DNA of 64,000 nt, from assembly GCA_013299045.1 (NCBI GenBank), contig JAAFJX010000001.1, positions 1 to 64,000 of the forward strand, read 5' to 3'. Position numbers and translations under genes: made by a program. Of the stretch, positions 28,445 to 37,498 are shown one piece after another; the first letter of the stretch is position 1, and the number at the start of each line of letters is the position of its first letter. This DNA is from Cytophagales bacterium. Lineage in GTDB: Bacteria; Bacteroidota; Bacteroidia; Cytophagales; Bernardetiaceae. The notes under the pieces were generated by a model, which had not been told where the DNA came from, made no database searches, and saw only the letters and a program-made list of their open reading frames with translations.

Positions 28445-29152
28445 CTAGCCTGCTTTTTTTTGGTGCATAACCGCGCAGGCCATAAAAGCAGCTGTTTCAG
28501 CACGAAGGCGTTGCTGCCCCATGCTCACGCATAACCAGCCGGTGGATTCCGCCAGAGAAATCTCTACCTCACTAAATCCACCCTCTGGGCCTATCAAGAT
28601 ACAGTTAGAAACGGACGAAAAATGAGCATTGTAGAGAGAAGGTGCAGATGTTTCACCTTTTTTAATATGGGGGATAAAACAACAGTCGGCCTGTACTTGG
28701 CTTATAAATGTTTCAAAAGGACTTACTTCGTGAATAACAGGTAGGAAGCAACTTAGGCTTTGCTTAAGGGCAGCAATGGCCTTACGCATAAGTCGTTCGG
28801 TGTTGATATAGGTGCGCTCACAATATTGGCTTTGGACAAGGCTAATTTCTTGAATACCAAGCTCTACGGCTTTTTCTACCAGCCAGGCCAGTTTGTCGGT
28901 ATTTTTGAGTGGGGCAAGTGCCAAGTTACTATGAGGCAATTTTAACTGCTGTTTTTCTTTTTTGAATAGGCTAATCTGGCATTTTTTATGGCTAAAACTC
29001 TCCAAGATACCCTCTGCCAGCAGCCCTTTTCCATCGGTTATGTACACTATATCACCTTCGCGAACACGCAGACTGCGTAAGTGAGCAAGTTCTTCCTCGT
29101 CAAGCTGGGGTGCATTGTTATCTAAATTCGAGCAATAGAACAAGTTATTCAT
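28445..29152 (-). CDS. rsmE: 16S rRNA m3U1498 methyltransferase
   Basis: A SPOUT-class methyltransferase (235 aa) that modifies U1498 of 16S rRNA in the 30S subunit. An N-terminal PUA-like domain has HLRSLRVREGDIVYITDGKG. The knotted SAM-binding domain has KTDKLAWLVEKAVELGIQEI after an N-L-A-P-L segment, CILIGPEGGFSEVEI and GQQRLRAETAAFMA; the ILIGPEGGFS and LRAETA blocks are the family signature. It is the last gene of a five-gene run on this strand, 13 bases after the YjbR-like gene. Confidence 0.96.
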   Translation of the reverse strand: MNNLFYCSNLDNNAPQLDEEELAHLRSLRVREGDIVYITDGKGLLAEGILESFSHKKCQISLFKKEKQQLKLPHSNLALAPLKNTDKLAWLVEKAVELGIQEISLVQSQYCERTYINTERLMRKAIAALKQSLSCFLPVIHEVSPFETFISQVQADCCFIPHIKKGETSAPSLYNAHFSSVSNCILIGPEGGFSEVEISLAESTGWLCVSMGQQRLRAETAAFMACAVMHQKKAG

Positions 29153-29165
29153 TCAGCCACGCCTC

Positions 29166-29519
29166 CTATAAATTCATCAGAATTTCTTTTTGTTTTTTGG
29201 TTAGTCCTTTAACAACCAGCTCGTAAGAATGCAGTGTCCATTGCAAAATTGTTTTGTCGTTCATGTCCCCATTGCTCAGTACAGTGTTCCAGTGCTTTTT
29301 ATTCATGTGGTAGCCAGCGCTTACAGCCTCATATTGCTCACGTAAGAGAACAGCCTCCTCGGGGTCGCATTTGAGGTTGATGCTCTGGAAGGAATCCATA
29401 TCAGTTAAGGCAAATATTTTATCCATCACCTTGAAGGCAAGTGTTTTATCGTCAAAAGGCGTAGATTCTGTTACGCCTTTGAGCTTGAGGCAATAACCTC
29501 TGAAGGTTTCTAAATCCAT
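29166..29519 (-). CDS. MmcQ/YjbR-family protein
   Basis: A 117-aa protein with the YjbR/CyaY-like fold. It has the LKGVTESTPFDDKTLAFKVMDKIFAL opening in two adjacent blocks, a middle LKCDPEEAVLLREQYEAV and a C-terminal SYELVVKGLTKKQKE. MmcQ/YjbR proteins are small and possibly DNA-binding, without a firm function. Length is normal for the family. Close spacing (18 bases to hemF, 13 to rsmE) indicates cotranscription. Confidence 0.9.
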   Translation of the reverse strand: MDLETFRGYCLKLKGVTESTPFDDKTLAFKVMDKIFALTDMDSFQSINLKCDPEEAVLLREQYEAVSAGYHMNKKHWNTVLSNGDMNDKTILQWTLHSYELVVKGLTKKQKEILMNL

Positions 29520-29537
29520 TTTGTTATCAAAAAAAGT

Positions 29538-30455
29538 TTAAGCTAAAGTAGAGACAGGTGTTTCTATCCAATTAATTCCTTTTTTAAGCAAATCTAAAGT
29601 AGCTTGTTCGGGGCTATTGGGCAAGGTTTTATGGTCGTATTCCCATGCAGCCAGAGGCGGCAAACTCATCAAGATAGACTCGGTCCGCCCGTCAGTTTCT
29701 AGGCCAAATTTTGTGCCTGCATCATAAACAAGGTTAAATTCTACATAACGCCCACGCCGCAGCCGTTGCCATGCCTGATGCTCAACGCTGTAGGGTGCGT
29801 AGCCATTTTTTAGCAAAAGCGGGACGTAACAGTTCAAAAACTCTTCGCCAACACTCCGTACAAAAGCCCAACGTTCGGCTTTGCTAATGGTTTCTGTTGC
29901 TTGCAAACGGTCAAAAAAGATGCCACCGACTCCTCTGGTTTCGCGCCTATGTGGATTATAAAAGTAATCGTCTGCCCAGCGTTTAAACTCAGGATAGTAG
30001 CTCGTATGATACGCATCGCAAACTTTTTTAAGTTTGAGATGAAACTCTTGCGCCTCTTGCCGCACAACGTAGTGCGGTGTGAGGTCTATTCCACCACCGA
30101 ACCAATACGTGCCATTACTCATTTCGAAGTAGCGGACGTTCATGTGTATAATCGGCACAAAGGGGTTGCGCGGGTGCATAACAATAGAAACACCTGTTGC
30201 AAAAAAGTCAGCCTTTTCTAGCTTGAATGCTGCTAAAATTTTGTCAGGAGTGGGGCCATGAACCGCCGAAAAATTAACACCGCCTTTTTCTATATACACG
30301 CCGTCAGTAAAGGCTCTTGAGCGCCCACCTCCACCACCTGGCCGCTCCCATACATCTTCTTGTATGCGCACGTTTAAGTCTGCTTCGCATAGGCCTTTAC
30401 AGATGTTCTCTTGTAAGCCTTTGAACCATTCGGCAGCTTCTTCTTTAAAAGCCAT
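29538..30455 (-). CDS. hemF: Oxygen-dependent coproporphyrinogen III oxidase
   Basis: Catalyses the O2-dependent oxidative decarboxylation of coproporphyrinogen III to protoporphyrinogen IX in haem synthesis. The 305-aa protein carries WERPGGGGGRSRAFTDG, GVNFSAVHG, VSIVMHPRNPFVPIIHMNVR, GTYWFGGGIDLTPHY, GGIFFDRL and RRGRYVEFNLVYDAGTKFGLETDGRTESILMSLPP (spread over two neighbouring motifs). The ATG at 30455 is preferred over an in-frame TTG 15 bases upstream. An oxygen-dependent enzyme fits an aerobic host. Confidence 0.97.
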   Translation of the reverse strand: MAFKEEAAEWFKGLQENICKGLCEADLNVRIQEDVWERPGGGGGRSRAFTDGVYIEKGGVNFSAVHGPTPDKILAAFKLEKADFFATGVSIVMHPRNPFVPIIHMNVRYFEMSNGTYWFGGGIDLTPHYVVRQEAQEFHLKLKKVCDAYHTSYYPEFKRWADDYFYNPHRRETRGVGGIFFDRLQATETISKAERWAFVRSVGEEFLNCYVPLLLKNGYAPYSVEHQAWQRLRRGRYVEFNLVYDAGTKFGLETDGRTESILMSLPPLAAWEYDHKTLPNSPEQATLDLLKKGINWIETPVSTLA

Positions 30456-30482
30456 TGTTTTGCAATCCAAAGTAAAACTGAA

Positions 30483-31712
30483 TTATTTGATGAGCCATTG
30501 TTCAGGGTCTAGTTTTGTTTGGTGTCGCCAAATTTGGAACTCAATTTCTGGCAGGTTATTCGGATTAAGGCCTGCTTGCGCAATGTTTTCTTTGGCTTTT
30601 ATTTTCTGACCAATTTGAACCTGCACATTTTTGAGGCGCGCATAAACCGTAAAATAGTCGCCATGCTGAATAATGACCATATAGCCGCGCCCTGGTATTT
30701 CGCTCACATCCACCACCTTGCCCGCAAATACACTGCGAACAGCCTCGTTGGCCGAAGTTCTGATATCAATGCCTAATTTTTCTATTTTAAGTTTGGAGTC
30801 TTTGTCGTCCCCAAATGCCTGTAAACCAAACCTTCCTGAAATAAAACCATTGCTAACTGGCCAAGGAATCCGCTTTTTAGACGTAACGAAACTAGCCGAA
30901 AGTTTACGTTCCTCAGGCGTTAGCGAAGCAGAGAAGGCTGCAGCTTTAATACTTTCTGCAATCAGCTTCTCCATTTCTTTGAGTGATTCCTGCTCTGCTC
31001 CAAGTTTTTGCTGCATTTCGCTCTCTTTGGATTTCAGCTCGCCGATAACGCTTTTTTGAGCGCCCTGTAGCGAAGAGAGTTCAACAGTTTCATGACGTTC
31101 TAGCGCAAGCAACTGTTGCTTACTAAGTTTTTGTTGCTCAAGTTCTGTTTTTCTTTCCGTAAGCATAGCTTGAACACGGCTGATTTGAGAAAACTGCTCT
31201 TTACGACTGGCATCATAAATTTTAAAGTAATGCACTCGTGCCAAAAATTGATTCAAGCTATTAGCAGCAAATACATAGGCCAGTCTATCGAGTTTCCCTG
31301 ACGATTTATAAGCCGCATAGAGCATGGTTTTATACTCATTTTTGATGCTCTTGAGGTCTGCCTCGAGCGCTTCCACGATAGAGGCATTTTCTTGCACGCT
31401 CTTCTCTATGAGCCTAAGCTCCTTTTGAAGCACGCTTACAAGTGCATTTTTTTGGTAAATTTGACTATTAATTTCGGCCAAACGGTCTAGCTCTTGAGCA
31501 CGTGTTTCCCGAGTACGCTTGAGCGTCAGATGCGTGCTGCGAATGCGGTTCATGATAGCAGCTCTTTCCTTCTCTAGCGTTTTTCGGTTCTCGCTTTGGC
31601 CTTTAGCAACAGATGCTTTAAAGACAAAAACAGCAGATGCAAGCACTATAAGCATGGGCAGCCAAAACAATTTGGGGCAGCTAGCTAAAATACCTTGCAG
31701 ATACTGGTTCAT
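30483..31712 (-). CDS. EnvC-like murein hydrolase activator
   Basis: A 409-aa protein with an N-terminal membrane anchor or signal (LFWLPMLIVLASAVFVF), then about 230 residues of coiled coil starting ENRKTLEKERAAIMNRI, and a C-terminal LytM/M23 domain. In the LytM domain the first zinc ligand position reads KLGIDI rather than HxGxD, and the later HxH site reads VYARLKN, so the zinc site is lost. This is the pattern of EnvC, which activates amidases instead of cutting peptidoglycan itself. It is therefore probably a cell-division or wall-remodelling regulator. The ATG at 31712 avoids overlap with the gene upstream. Confidence 0.88.
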   Translation of the reverse strand: MNQYLQGILASCPKLFWLPMLIVLASAVFVFKASVAKGQSENRKTLEKERAAIMNRIRSTHLTLKRTRETRAQELDRLAEINSQIYQKNALVSVLQKELRLIEKSVQENASIVEALEADLKSIKNEYKTMLYAAYKSSGKLDRLAYVFAANSLNQFLARVHYFKIYDASRKEQFSQISRVQAMLTERKTELEQQKLSKQQLLALERHETVELSSLQGAQKSVIGELKSKESEMQQKLGAEQESLKEMEKLIAESIKAAAFSASLTPEERKLSASFVTSKKRIPWPVSNGFISGRFGLQAFGDDKDSKLKIEKLGIDIRTSANEAVRSVFAGKVVDVSEIPGRGYMVIIQHGDYFTVYARLKNVQVQIGQKIKAKENIAQAGLNPNNLPEIEFQIWRHQTKLDPEQWLIK

Positions 31713-31722
31713 TCTGAAGCAC

Positions 31723-32229
31723 TTACTTTGTTTGATGGTACTTAATAGTTGCGGGCGCAATACCTAAGTTGGATACAATATGAACGTTTGGAAAACTCTC
31801 ACGCAATCCTATTTTTACAATCGCAAGATGATGAATGGCGTGTTCAATGTTATAAACCAACTCACGCCCCCAGTTAGAGGCAATTTCGGTAGGCACTTCG
31901 TCTTCGTCTGCTGTAAAATATACAACTAAAGTGAGTGGATTGTTGGGCAGATAGGTGTCCAGAAGCGCACGATATGTTCTAAGTTTTTCTATAACAACAG
32001 CAGGATTGGTTTCAAGGCTTAAATCACGGTTACGACGGTCATAACACACGCAGTTGGTGCCTTGTTGCGAAAACAAACATTCATAAAATTCAACAATATG
32101 CCTAATGTGCTGGCCAATAGAACTCCCAGAAAAAATTGGCAACTTCTGTGCATACTGCTCTTCAGTAAGTCCAGAAATTTGTTCTGTCATCTGGTCAAAA
32201 ATAGAGGCGGTGGCTGAAATAATGCTCAT
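31723..32229 (-). CDS. DinB-superfamily protein
   Basis: A 168-aa four-helix bundle of the DinB/YfiT type. Helix 2 carries SIGQHIRHIVEFYE with metal-ligand His residues, and a later helix carries NIEHAIHHLAIVKIGLRE with the second His pair. Such proteins bind a divalent metal and often act in thiol (bacillithiol or mycothiol) transfer or as uncharacterised hydrolases. It heads the run DinB-like, EnvC-like, hemF, yjbR-like, rsmE. The specific activity is unknown. Confidence 0.86.
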   Translation of the reverse strand: MSIISATASIFDQMTEQISGLTEEQYAQKLPIFSGSSIGQHIRHIVEFYECLFSQQGTNCVCYDRRNRDLSLETNPAVVIEKLRTYRALLDTYLPNNPLTLVVYFTADEDEVPTEIASNWGRELVYNIEHAIHHLAIVKIGLRESFPNVHIVSNLGIAPATIKYHQTK

Positions 32230-32401
32230 CTGCTCAGTGTAGGGGTTATGGTTTTGTTAGACAAAAGCCAAATGAACTTGGAAAGTTCGCATACTTTTGC
32301 GCTGCAAATTTAATGGATTTTAAATACAAAGTTATTTGTTTGGCATAAAACTTTAAATGTTGGCAGCAAGTTATTACAAAAAAGCCATCTGAGAGCGTAT
32401 T

Positions 32402-32685
32402 TAGTCTTCCCTTAAAATATATCTAAGATTCTTATTATCAGAAAATTAAACAAGAATTTTATCTTTAAAATTTCTTAGGTTTTAGCTTATCTTGTCAAAA
32501 AACTGACAAAAGCGAATGGCTCAAATGTCGGAGGGTGAGATTTTCTGTGCAAAAAATATTTTGTCAAAGCACCAAACCAAGAATAAAGCCATTCAAAATT
32601 TTGAGAGTATTCCCAAAACAAGCAGGTCATAAGAATCAATTTGTCAGAATATGCCTTGCAAAGCACTTTTCAGGGGTAACTAACC
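32402..32685 (+). repeat. Dispersed TAGTC element, degenerate copy
   Basis: Starts TAGTCTTCCCTTAAAA (32402-32417) and follows the copy at 15602 through TTATCAGAAAATTAAACAAG, TTGTCAAAAAAC and AAAGCGAATGGCTCAAA, the last of which matches 17342-17358. It ends near CTTTTCAGGGGTAACTAA (around 32667-32684), a decayed version of the right inverted repeat. Confidence 0.6.
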
Positions 32686-32709
32686 ATAAAAATTTAATAC
32701 GCTTTATGT

Positions 32710-32895
32710 ATTAAATTGAACATCTTTGTAAAGATAGACTTACAAGCCTGGCTCAATGAACCCTTCAAAGAGCCACCCCAAAAAATGTTTTAGAAAGTCT
32801 TGTACAGGGCTGCTTTTTTGAAAAACAAAAATAACCCACTGAATCCATGCAAGACTACATTTATACAAATTTGAAAACATTTAGGACGGCACTGT
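32710..32895 (+). pseudogene. IS4-type transposase C-terminal remnant
   Basis: 32710-32793 translates to IKLNIFVKIDLQAW, then LNEPFKEPPQKMF and a stop. This is the end of IS4-family transposases ('..lF....l..wLn.P...pP'). About 85 bases further on is TTTAGGACGGCACTG (32880-32894), the same IS end as at 13662 and 28350. Everything 5' of this tail has been lost. Together with the adjacent repeat it fills most of the 747-bp gap 32230-32976. Confidence 0.65.
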
Positions 32896-32976
32896 TTTTT
32901 TTTTTTAGAATTTGTTGTATTTGTATTTTTTTTCTTATTATTGCAAGAGGCTTTTATATACAGACTGACATACGCT

Positions 32977-35136
32977 ATGAAATACATATATTTTTTGCTG
33001 CTTTTTATTTTGTTTACCACAAATTTTGCGTGGGCACAAACAGCTACGGAAACGACAGAAAAAGCTATTCCTGTAGGCAAGCAGCTCTATTTTTTAGAAG
33101 ATAGCTCTTCTTCTCTCACAATAGATGCCATTCTGAGGCCGGAGAATCAAGCACGTTTTAAAATGAATATGACGGACGTGGCTAACTTTGGCAATAGCGC
33201 TTCAACTTTTTGGCTGAAACTAGAGCTAGATACACGACAAATGCCTACTGCCTATCTAGAAATTGGCAATCCTATGCTTGATGAAGTGAGTCTTTTTAGT
33301 TTTGAAAATGGAATCTTCAAAGAGCGCAAAGCTGGTGCTAGCTTGCCCAAAAGTGTGCAAGAGGTAGATGCCAATAGTATTTTGTTTGGTCTCGCCCCTC
33401 AGCCTGACTCCGTGCAGTCCCAAACCTATTATCTAAAAGTTCATAGCAACTACCCGCTTGAAATACCCGTCAGTATGGGCAGCCTGCGTGTACTCATGGA
33501 AAGGCAAGCAGCCCAGAATGTGGCTTTTAGCCTCTATATGGGCTTGATGCTGAGCATGGCGCTCTACAATTTGATTATCTTTTTCTTTATCAGAGACCGC
33601 GCTTATCTCATTTACAGCAGTTTTTCATTCTTTATAGGTCTCTTTTATTTGCACTTAAAGGGCTATATGTTTCATTTACTTTGGAGCGAAGTACCTAACT
33701 TGAATGATTACACACCACTTTATTCGTCTGTGGTTACTATCTTGATGTTGCTTTTTGCCAATGAGTTTCTCAAAGCATCCAAGTACACGCCCATTTTGTA
33801 TAAAATATCTTTTGTCTTTTATGCTGTTTTTTTGATTTGTATTGTACTAAACCTCAGTGGGGACTACCACATCAGCGCAAGTGTGTCGCAGTTAGGCGCA
33901 ATGTTTCTTAGCATTTATATTTTGGTGATGGCCATTGCCGCCATGCGTGCTGGTAGTCCTATGGCGCGCTTTTATCTGGTAGCATGGAGCATTTACTTGG
34001 TCAGTGTTGTTATTCTGATACTACAAGTTGTATCCGTTATTGAGAGCAATGTCTTTACAGGGCATTCAGTTTTTATTGGAACAGCGCTAGAAGTTTTGCT
34101 TTTATCCTTAGCGTTGGCCTACCGCATCAATGTTTTAAGAGCAGAAAAAGAGCAAGCACAAGCCAAAAATTTGCACTTAATCAAAGAGCAAAATAAGGTT
34201 TTGGAAGAAACCGTAGCAGAAAAAACCAAGGATTTGCGCGATAAGAATGAGCTCATTCAATCTGCTTATGAAGAAGTTACACAAGTCAATGAGGAACTTC
34301 AGCAAACTCAGGAAGAGCTCATGGCGCAGCGCGACCTTTTGGCAGACCAAAATATTAAACTTGAGCATTTCCGTACCAAAATAACGAGTAGCATACGTTC
34401 GGCCTATACCATACAGCAGGCCATTTTGCCGCCCAAAGCAAAACTAGACGAAACGCTGCACAACTACTTCATCATCAATCGGCCTAAAGACTACGTATCT
34501 GGCGATTTTTATTGGGTAAATCAGATTGATAATAAAAAGTTTGTCATTGTGGCCGATTGTACAGGACACGGCGTTTCGGGAGCATTTATGACCATGATTG
34601 GCAACACACTCTTGGATAAAATTATCAAAGAATGGCATATACACAACCCAGCGCAAATCCTGACCAGATTGCACCAAGAAATTCAGGCAGTTCTTCAGCA
34701 AGATGAAACAGGCAACACAGACGGTATGGACGTAGCTATTGCTGTGTTGGAAGAACTGACACAGACCAGTACTCGGCTTCTCTTTGCTGGCGCAAAAAGG
34801 CCAATGTATTATGCAGAGGCAGAAAGTAGCCTTGTTCAAAAGCTATCAGGCGTACGTAGAGCCATTGGTGGGCGGGCCAACGATGATAAAAATTATCAGT
34901 GCGAAGACCTCTTATTAAACAAAGGAGCAATTATTTATTTGGCTTCCGATGGCTTTGTAGACCAAAACAACGCAGACCGTAAGAGCTTTTCAGAGCCGCA
35001 GCTTCTAAAAACACTCACTGGGGTGCATCATAAACCTTTGCAAGACCAAAAAAGCTATCTAGAATTTGCACTAGATGCGCACATGACCGATGTTGAGCAG
35101 CGCGATGATATTCTGCTCTTGGGTATGCGAGTTTAG
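32977..35136 (+). CDS. 7TMR-DISM sensor with SpoIIE/PP2C phosphatase
   Basis: A 719-aa membrane signalling protein. MKYIYFLLLFILFTTNFAWAQ is a signal peptide. An extracellular 7TMR-DISMED2 domain follows (residues ~45-185, with NSASTFWLKLELDT and TYYLKVHSNYPLEIPV). Seven membrane helices lie at about 187-390. A coiled coil (LEETVAEKTKDLRDKNELIQ) spans ~400-465, and the C-terminal domain is a PP2C/SpoIIE-type Ser/Thr phosphatase with DYVSGDFYWV, FVIVADCTGHGVSGAFMTMIG, DGMDVAIAVLE and YLASDGFVDQNN. It probably responds to an extracellular ligand by dephosphorylating an anti-anti-sigma or similar STAS protein, which is not nearby. The ATG at 32977 is chosen for its signal peptide. Confidence 0.93.
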   Translation: MKYIYFLLLFILFTTNFAWAQTATETTEKAIPVGKQLYFLEDSSSSLTIDAILRPENQARFKMNMTDVANFGNSASTFWLKLELDTRQMPTAYLEIGNPMLDEVSLFSFENGIFKERKAGASLPKSVQEVDANSILFGLAPQPDSVQSQTYYLKVHSNYPLEIPVSMGSLRVLMERQAAQNVAFSLYMGLMLSMALYNLIIFFFIRDRAYLIYSSFSFFIGLFYLHLKGYMFHLLWSEVPNLNDYTPLYSSVVTILMLLFANEFLKASKYTPILYKISFVFYAVFLICIVLNLSGDYHISASVSQLGAMFLSIYILVMAIAAMRAGSPMARFYLVAWSIYLVSVVILILQVVSVIESNVFTGHSVFIGTALEVLLLSLALAYRINVLRAEKEQAQAKNLHLIKEQNKVLEETVAEKTKDLRDKNELIQSAYEEVTQVNEELQQTQEELMAQRDLLADQNIKLEHFRTKITSSIRSAYTIQQAILPPKAKLDETLHNYFIINRPKDYVSGDFYWVNQIDNKKFVIVADCTGHGVSGAFMTMIGNTLLDKIIKEWHIHNPAQILTRLHQEIQAVLQQDETGNTDGMDVAIAVLEELTQTSTRLLFAGAKRPMYYAEAESSLVQKLSGVRRAIGGRANDDKNYQCEDLLLNKGAIIYLASDGFVDQNNADRKSFSEPQLLKTLTGVHHKPLQDQKSYLEFALDAHMTDVEQRDDILLLGMRV

Positions 35137-35163
35137 AAGATTATTGACCGAAGCACTTTATAG

Positions 35164-35206
35164 AGTCGTCCTTTAAAGTATCTTAGATGCTTTTTAAGGG
35201 ACGACT
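35164..35206. terminator. Bidirectional hairpin made from repeat ends
   Basis: AGTCGTCCTTTAAA (35164-35177) pairs with TTTAAGGGACGACT (35193-35206) with one G-T wobble and a 15-base loop. It lies between two convergent stop codons (35136 and 35212). Both arms are the TAGTCGTCCCTTAAAA motif seen elsewhere as the end of a dispersed element, so a minimal copy of that element may serve as a terminator here. Confidence 0.6.
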
Positions 35207-35211
35207 AGTTA

Positions 35212-36204
35212 CTAACCCACCAACTCCTTTTTTGCCAAATATTCTGCTATCTGTACGGCATTGGTGGCAGCTCCTTTTTTAAGATTATCAGCTACAATCC
35301 ACATATTCAGGGTTTTGGGCTGGCTTTCGTCGCGCCTGATGCGGCCTACAAATACCTCGTCGCGCCCAACTGCATTGAGCGGCATAGGGTACACAAAATT
35401 AACAGGGTCGTCCTGAACGATAATTCCCTCTGTGTTTTCTAAAATATGGACAACTTCTGCAAGGTCATAGTCCTGCTCAAATTCTACGTTCACAGCCTCA
35501 GAGTGCCCGCCCATAACAGGAATACGCACAGCAGTAGCGGTTACTTGTATGCTGTTATCGCCCAGAATTTTTTTGGTTTCGTTTACCATTTTCATTTCTT
35601 CTTTGGTGTAGCCATTATCCATAAAAACGTCTATATGCGGCAAAACGTTCAGGTCTATTTTATGTGGATACACTTTTTTGCCTTCTATACCCTGTCTTTC
35701 GTTCATGAGTTGGTCCACGGCAGCCTTACCCGTGCCAGTAACGGACTGGTAAGTGGAAACCACAATGCGCCGAATTTTGTACTTTTTATGAAGCGGGGCC
35801 AGAGCCATCACCATCTGAATTGTTGAACAGTTAGGGTTCGCAATGATAAAATCCTCATCGGTAAGCAAATGTGCATTTATTTCTGGCACAACCAACTTAT
35901 GCGACGGACTCATACGCCATGCAGAGGAGTTGTCTATAACCACAGTGCCAGCAGCAGCAAACTGAGGTGCAAACTCCAAAGAGACACCCCCGCCCGCCGA
36001 AAAAATAGCAATGGCTGGCTTGGCGGCAATCGCCTCCTGTATAGACAAAAGTGTATATGATTGTCCTTGAAAATCAATAATTTGCCCTTTAGAGCGCTCT
36101 GAGGCAACCATCAAAAGTTCGGTGTATGGAAACTGGCGCTGCGCTAGTACTTCTAGCATAGTGCGCCCTACAAGACCTGTTGCACCAACTACTGCAATTT
36201 TCAT
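35212..36204 (-). CDS. asd: Aspartate-semialdehyde dehydrogenase
   Basis: Reduces aspartyl phosphate to the semialdehyde, a branch point for lysine, threonine, methionine and diaminopimelate. The 330-aa protein has an N-terminal NADP-binding fold (KIAVVGATGLVGRTMLEVL), SAGGGVSLEFAPQFAAAG, VIDNSSAWRM, the active-site FIIANPNCSTIQMV (Cys near 127), and VSTYQSVTGTGKAAVDQL. Later RIPVMGGHSEAVNVEFE carries the catalytic His. It is monocistronic, converging with the 7TMR phosphatase gene. Confidence 0.97.
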   Translation of the reverse strand: MKIAVVGATGLVGRTMLEVLAQRQFPYTELLMVASERSKGQIIDFQGQSYTLLSIQEAIAAKPAIAIFSAGGGVSLEFAPQFAAAGTVVIDNSSAWRMSPSHKLVVPEINAHLLTDEDFIIANPNCSTIQMVMALAPLHKKYKIRRIVVSTYQSVTGTGKAAVDQLMNERQGIEGKKVYPHKIDLNVLPHIDVFMDNGYTKEEMKMVNETKKILGDNSIQVTATAVRIPVMGGHSEAVNVEFEQDYDLAEVVHILENTEGIIVQDDPVNFVYPMPLNAVGRDEVFVGRIRRDESQPKTLNMWIVADNLKKGAATNAVQIAEYLAKKELVG

Positions 36205-36327
36205 AGACTTAAAAGCTATTTGAGAGGATATGAGTTAAAGATAACATTTGAAACGCCGCAAATTTCTTGTTTTTTTAGAACAAAAACCAATAAGAAAGGC
36301 AGTTTTTTCTAAAACACAGACAAGTAC

Positions 36328-37410
36328 TTAGTCGTCCATAAACTGCGCAATGAGCCTATGAAACTGATGCACATTTTGCTCTTTGGACGGAGAATAACGG
36401 CCTTTTTGATAAAAACGGGACTGAATACCGCGTTGCACGTTTTCTACCACGTATTCGTCCTCGCGCTCCACTTTATCTAGTTCTGCACCAGCGCCTAAAC
36501 CTATCTTGGTGCTGTCCCAAACAAAACTCAAAAACGATACCTTACATAAATTGACGGCCAAAGGCTTGATGATATTCAGTGAAAGCCCCCAAGGATAGAA
36601 GTTGAGCATGAGGTTTGGAAAGAACCAATAGTAATAAGCAGCTACATTTTTGCCGTAATCGGGGTGGCCTTGCGGCAACACGAAACCATCATTAACCGTT
36701 TTGGCATAGCCGATTTGCAAATTGCCATGCTCAAATAGTTGCGTTTCATAAGTGCCATAATCCAGAACTGCATTCAGGCCAGGGTGAACGAAGGGAATAT
36801 GCAAGCCTTCCAAATAATTATCCACATAAAGCGCCCAGTTGGCTTGCACCAAATAGTCTTTGGAGCGTGTGGCATCAAAGCGGAAATCCTGCAAAGGCAA
36901 AAAGTAAAGGCGTTCATGCAGAGCTTGTGTCATGCTTTCAAATGGAAAAGCTGGCTGAATGCTCGTAAAGGCAAATTTATTCTGCCAAATTCCGAGCGGT
37001 ACTTGGGGCAGGTCGTCGCAGGGGCTCGGAAAGTTCTTAGCTTCTTTGAACTCTGGCATAAACTCAAACTTGCCGCTCAGGTCAAAACGACGACCATGAT
37101 AGTTACAAATAATTTTTTTGAGCTTGCAAGGATGTTCTACCAAAATATTGGCTCGATGCGTACAAACATTTGCCAGAGCATACAACTGCCCATTATAGTC
37201 ATGACTCAAAAAAATTGGTTCATTCAAGAAGCCCTCAAGTAATGTAACAGGCCATATCTGTCCTGCGGTAGAGAGTTGGGCTAAGTCTGCAGTCCAATGC
37301 CAAGTGCGCGCAAATATTTTGTCTTGGCTTTCCTCAAAAAGGCTTTTACTTTTATAAAACTCGCTGCTAAGCGTTTGTGCTTCAATAATATTTGGATTGA
37401 TGTTCAACAT
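36328..37410 (-). CDS. Rieske non-haem iron ring-hydroxylating oxygenase, alpha subunit
   Basis: A 360-aa protein with an N-terminal Rieske 2Fe-2S domain: CTHRANILVE and, 16 residues on, CNYHGRRFDLSGKF (C-x-H then C-x2-H). The catalytic domain has NYLEGLHIPFVHPGL, the mononuclear iron site (D/N-x-x-x-x-H-x-x-x-x-H). This architecture matches aromatic-ring dioxygenase or choline/carnitine monooxygenase-like alpha subunits; the many Bacteroidota homologs have no settled substrate. The beta subunit and reductase genes are absent nearby, so it may use a general reductase. A good promoter lies upstream. Confidence 0.9.
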   Translation of the reverse strand: MLNINPNIIEAQTLSSEFYKSKSLFEESQDKIFARTWHWTADLAQLSTAGQIWPVTLLEGFLNEPIFLSHDYNGQLYALANVCTHRANILVEHPCKLKKIICNYHGRRFDLSGKFEFMPEFKEAKNFPSPCDDLPQVPLGIWQNKFAFTSIQPAFPFESMTQALHERLYFLPLQDFRFDATRSKDYLVQANWALYVDNYLEGLHIPFVHPGLNAVLDYGTYETQLFEHGNLQIGYAKTVNDGFVLPQGHPDYGKNVAAYYYWFFPNLMLNFYPWGLSLNIIKPLAVNLCKVSFLSFVWDSTKIGLGAGAELDKVEREDEYVVENVQRGIQSRFYQKGRYSPSKEQNVHQFHRLIAQFMDD

Positions 37411-37466
37411 GATAAAATTTTAACAAAATAGCCAAAAATTAGACGTTGTTCAAATTTATGATTCAA

Positions 37467-37498
37467 CAAATATATTCAACGACTTGCATAAGTGAACA
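37467..37498 (-). promoter_or_regulatory. Promoter of Rieske oxygenase gene
   Basis: Minus-strand TTG (37496-37498), 21 bases, TATATTTG (37467-37474), 57 bases before the start codon. Confidence 0.55.
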
